Of a stretch of DNA of 64,000 nt, positions 61,734 through 64,000 are shown one piece after another. This DNA comes from Pseudomonas fluorescens. GTDB lineage: Bacteria; Pseudomonadota; Gammaproteobacteria; Pseudomonadales; Pseudomonadaceae. Each line of letters begins with the position of its first letter. The stretch's first letter is position 1. The DNA lies in contig NZ_KZ477986.1 of the NCBI RefSeq assembly GCF_002837185.1, positions 235,386-299,385 of the forward strand, in the 5' to 3' direction. The notes under the pieces were generated by a model that searched no databases, was not told where the DNA came from, and worked only from the letters and a program-made list of their open reading frames with translations. Both the position numbers and the translations under genes were made by a program.

Positions 61734-63734
61734 TCAGACCTGCACTTTGGAGGCCTGTGATTTGCCGCGAACCAGGGCGCGCAGGGCAAATCGATTGGGA
61801 TGACAGGCCTCGGCCACCACGCTCGGCAAGGGCAGCGGTTCGTCACAGAGCCAGGCTGCGAGCAGTTCGCCGCACAGTGGCGCGGTGACCAGACCGCGTG
61901 AGCCGTGGCCGCTGTTGATGTACAAGCCCGGCAGCCACGGGCAGGGTACGTGTGGAACTTGCCGGGCGTCTTTGCCCAGTGCGGCGTACACCTGTGCAAA
62001 GGCCTCACGGTCGGCCAACGGGCCGACGATCGGCAGGTAGTCGGGGCTGGTGCAACGAAAGGCCGCACGGCCCTGCACGTGTTCCGGTGCCACTGTGTCG
62101 GCGTCCAGGCGTTGCAGCAGGTCCTCGGAAATCTCGCGCAGCCTCTGCAGATTGCCGGCATGTTCGGCGCGCGTGGGGGCGAGGTCCTGGTTATTGAAAT
62201 CAAAACTGGCGCCCAGGGTGTGCTCGCCCAGGCGGGCCGGTGCGACATAACCTTCAGCGCAGACCACAGTGGCCAGCGCCTGACTCGCCGGCGTCTGCGC
62301 CAGGCAGGTGATTTGCCCCCGTATGCGCTTGAGCGGCAAGTCGGCGCTGGGTGCGAACCGCTTGATCTCGGCAGCGCCGGCGAGCACGACCACGCTGGCG
62401 CTGGCCAGTACCCGCTCACCGTCGCGCGCGCACCACTGATCATCCACTCGGTCGAGTTCAAGCACCTCGCGGTGGGTGAGCACGTTAATCAAGGGGTGCG
62501 TTGCCTGCCACTGGCAGAGCGACGGTGGATGCACCCAGCCGCCTTCGGGGAAAAACAGACCGCCCTGGGCCACGTCGATCCCGGCGCATTGCCGGGCCTG
62601 ATCGCGATCGACCAGGTGCAGCAGTTCCGGGGGAAAGGCTGCGGCCAGTTGGGCCTGGCGCTCGCCCTCCCTGGCGTCGAACGCCAGTTGCAACACGCCG
62701 CAGTCGTCCCAGTCGACGCCACGGTGCAACTGTTCGAGCAGGCGTCGGGTATGCCCGAAGCCGCTGAGTATCAGTTGGGACAGTGCTGTCCCGTGCGCTG
62801 ACAGTTTCAGGTACAGCACGCCCTGGGGATTGCCGGAAGCCTCTGCAGCCAGGCCGGCATGCCGTTCCAGCAGACTGACCCGCCAACCCCGCGCCGCCAG
62901 GCTGGCGGCGGTGGCGCAACCGGCCAGGCCACCGCCGATGACCATGGCGTGGCGGTCACCGGTGACTGGCGCCGGCCGTGCAAACCAGGGCCTGGCGCGG
63001 GCGGGCGCCGGACGGTCCTCGGGCCACCCCAGAAACTCCCCGCGCAGGATCTCCCACTTATGGCCAATGCCAGGCGTGCGTTTCATCTTGAACCCGGCGG
63101 CATTGATCAGCCGGCGTACCCAGCCGGTGCTGGTGAAGGTGCTGATGGTCGAACCCGGTGCGGCCAGGCGGGCCAGTTCGGCGAATAGCTCGGCGGTCCA
63201 CATGTCAGGGTTTTTCGCCGGGGCAAAGCCGTCGAGAAACCACGCATCTATTTGCGCGTCCAGTTGCGGCAGTTGCTCCAGGGCGTCGCCGATCAGCAGG
63301 GTCAGGGTGACGCGACCGTTGTCCAGCACCAGGCGCTGGAAGCCTTGATGGATGGCGATGTACTGGCCCAGCAACTGCTCGGCGTAAGGTTGCAGTTCGG
63401 GCCAGAGGGCGAGGGCGCGTTGCAGGTCGGCATGGCTGAGCGGGTATTTCTCCACACTGACAAAATGCAGGCGTGCCCCGGCCACCGCCTGCTGGTCGAA
63501 TAACTGCCAGGCACACAGGAAATTCAAGCCCGTACCGAATCCGGTTTCACCGATCACCAGGCGCCCACCGGCCGGCAAGGCCGCAAAACGCGCCTGCAAG
63601 CGGTTCTGTTCAAGGAACACATAACGGGTTTCTTCCAGGCCCGACTGGTCGGAGAAATACACGTCATCGAACACCCGCGAGTGCGGGCGGCCTTGGTCGT
63701 CCCAGTCGAGCTGGGCGTGGGTGATCGGGTTCAT
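61734..63734 (-). CDS. mnmC: Bifunctional tRNA mnm5s2U biosynthesis protein MnmC
   Basis: 666 residues. N-terminal methyltransferase domain (about 1-240, MnmC2: GETGFGTGLNFL SAM site, DAWFLDGFAPAKNPDMW) fused to a C-terminal FAD-dependent oxidoreductase (MnmC1: MVIGGGLAGCATAASLAARGW near 265-285, and GRAAFRCTSPDYLPIVGP). It removes the carboxymethyl group and then methylates to finish mnm5s2U34 of tRNAs. Standard length. Confidence 0.95.
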   Translation of the reverse strand: MNPITHAQLDWDDQGRPHSRVFDDVYFSDQSGLEETRYVFLEQNRLQARFAALPAGGRLVIGETGFGTGLNFLCAWQLFDQQAVAGARLHFVSVEKYPLSHADLQRALALWPELQPYAEQLLGQYIAIHQGFQRLVLDNGRVTLTLLIGDALEQLPQLDAQIDAWFLDGFAPAKNPDMWTAELFAELARLAAPGSTISTFTSTGWVRRLINAAGFKMKRTPGIGHKWEILRGEFLGWPEDRPAPARARPWFARPAPVTGDRHAMVIGGGLAGCATAASLAARGWRVSLLERHAGLAAEASGNPQGVLYLKLSAHGTALSQLILSGFGHTRRLLEQLHRGVDWDDCGVLQLAFDAREGERQAQLAAAFPPELLHLVDRDQARQCAGIDVAQGGLFFPEGGWVHPPSLCQWQATHPLINVLTHREVLELDRVDDQWCARDGERVLASASVVVLAGAAEIKRFAPSADLPLKRIRGQITCLAQTPASQALATVVCAEGYVAPARLGEHTLGASFDFNNQDLAPTRAEHAGNLQRLREISEDLLQRLDADTVAPEHVQGRAAFRCTSPDYLPIVGPLADREAFAQVYAALGKDARQVPHVPCPWLPGLYINSGHGSRGLVTAPLCGELLAAWLCDEPLPLPSVVAEACHPNRFALRALVRGKSQASKVQV

Positions 63735-63890
63735 GGGTGGCTCATATGAATAACGGCAGGTAAAGACAAGGCGGCCATTCTAGCCGATCAACCGGTCTTG
63801 AATTGATCCACGGCAAGCGGCGGTTGAATTTCCTCCCGCGTGTCGTTGCCCAATCCGCTAGTCTTGAGCCATCTTGAAACGGAGCTGCCC

Positions 63891-64000
63891 ATGTTCGAAT
63901 CCGCCGAAATCGGTCACGCCATCGACAAAGACACCTATGACGCCGAAGTGCCGGCCCTGCGTGAAGCCTTGCTGGAAGTGCAGTACGAGCTGCAACAGCA
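63891..64000 (+). CDS. Polyphosphate:AMP phosphotransferase, 5' end only
   Basis: Only 36 codons are inside the window (MFESAEIGHAIDKDTYDAEV, then LREALLEVQYELQQ). This start is that of the Pseudomonas polyphosphate kinase 2-type Pap (PA3455) as I remember it. GGAG ribosome site 9 bases upstream. Divergent from mnmC. Confidence 0.8.
   Translation, partial: MFESAEIGHAIDKDTYDAEVPALREALLEVQYELQQ

Overview
The window comes from a high-GC Pseudomonas chromosome, almost certainly the Pseudomonas fluorescens group. Evidence: pyoverdine genes with a PvdS-type promoter, a complete NAGGN osmolyte locus, gene orders that match P. aeruginosa blocks as I remember them (PA2476-PA2480, PA3241-PA3247, PA1674-PA1682, PA3459-PA3461), and many REP/REPIN hairpins with a GTGGGAGG...CCTCCCAC core like those of P. 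fluorescens SBW25. I see no tRNA, rRNA, CRISPR array, insertion sequence or prophage.

Layout. 1-2 kb: 3' part of a repeat-built hypothetical protein. 2-7.5 kb: dsbG, a TlpA-like thioredoxin and dsbD, divergent from the two-component pair dsbR/dsbS, with a direct-repeat operator between them. 7.6-10.3 kb: AmpDh3-type amidase, then pvdH and an MbtH-like gene behind an iron-starvation box. 10.3-19.4 kb: MscS-type channel, apeB, rluA, minCDE, a lipid A acyltransferase and a patatin. 19.5-27.2 kb: purine/urate block (Tsx-like porin, NCS2 permease, puuD, allA, alc, uraD, puuE and divergent hiuH), which takes urate to glyoxylate plus urea. 27.4-32.5 kb: one very large toxin-like gene. 32.5-39.7 kb: LysE exporter, AzgA-type purine permease, GST, and a LysR/CitMHS/DUF1446/AtuA-like carboxylate module. 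39.7-49.7 kb: glutaredoxin-like gene, folE, an inserted frameshifted zeta-toxin module, smrA, a cysteine hydrolase, prmB, aroC, an MFS transporter and a degenerate acireductone dioxygenase homologue. 49.8-56.6 kb: small regulators and small proteins (single-domain LuxR HTH, DUF3509, ankyrin, PLDc_N, DUF3309, CsrA paralogue, YheU), an LTA-synthase-like sulfatase and an SDR. 56.7-61.6 kb: NAGGN operon (asnO, ngg, M42 peptidase). 61.7-64 kb: mnmC and the start of a polyphosphate:AMP phosphotransferase.

Links between genes. Copies of the palindrome TTGTATACAA, and separately of CTGAnnGGTCAG, lie in front of purine genes that are up to 14 kb apart, which suggests a purine regulon. The most unusual items are the zeta-kinase module (P-loop frame separated from its N-terminal helix by a one-base shift, with a small overlapping partner gene), the acireductone dioxygenase homologue missing two of four metal ligands, the 1726-residue toxin-like protein, and single fused REP hairpins found in convergent gene gaps.
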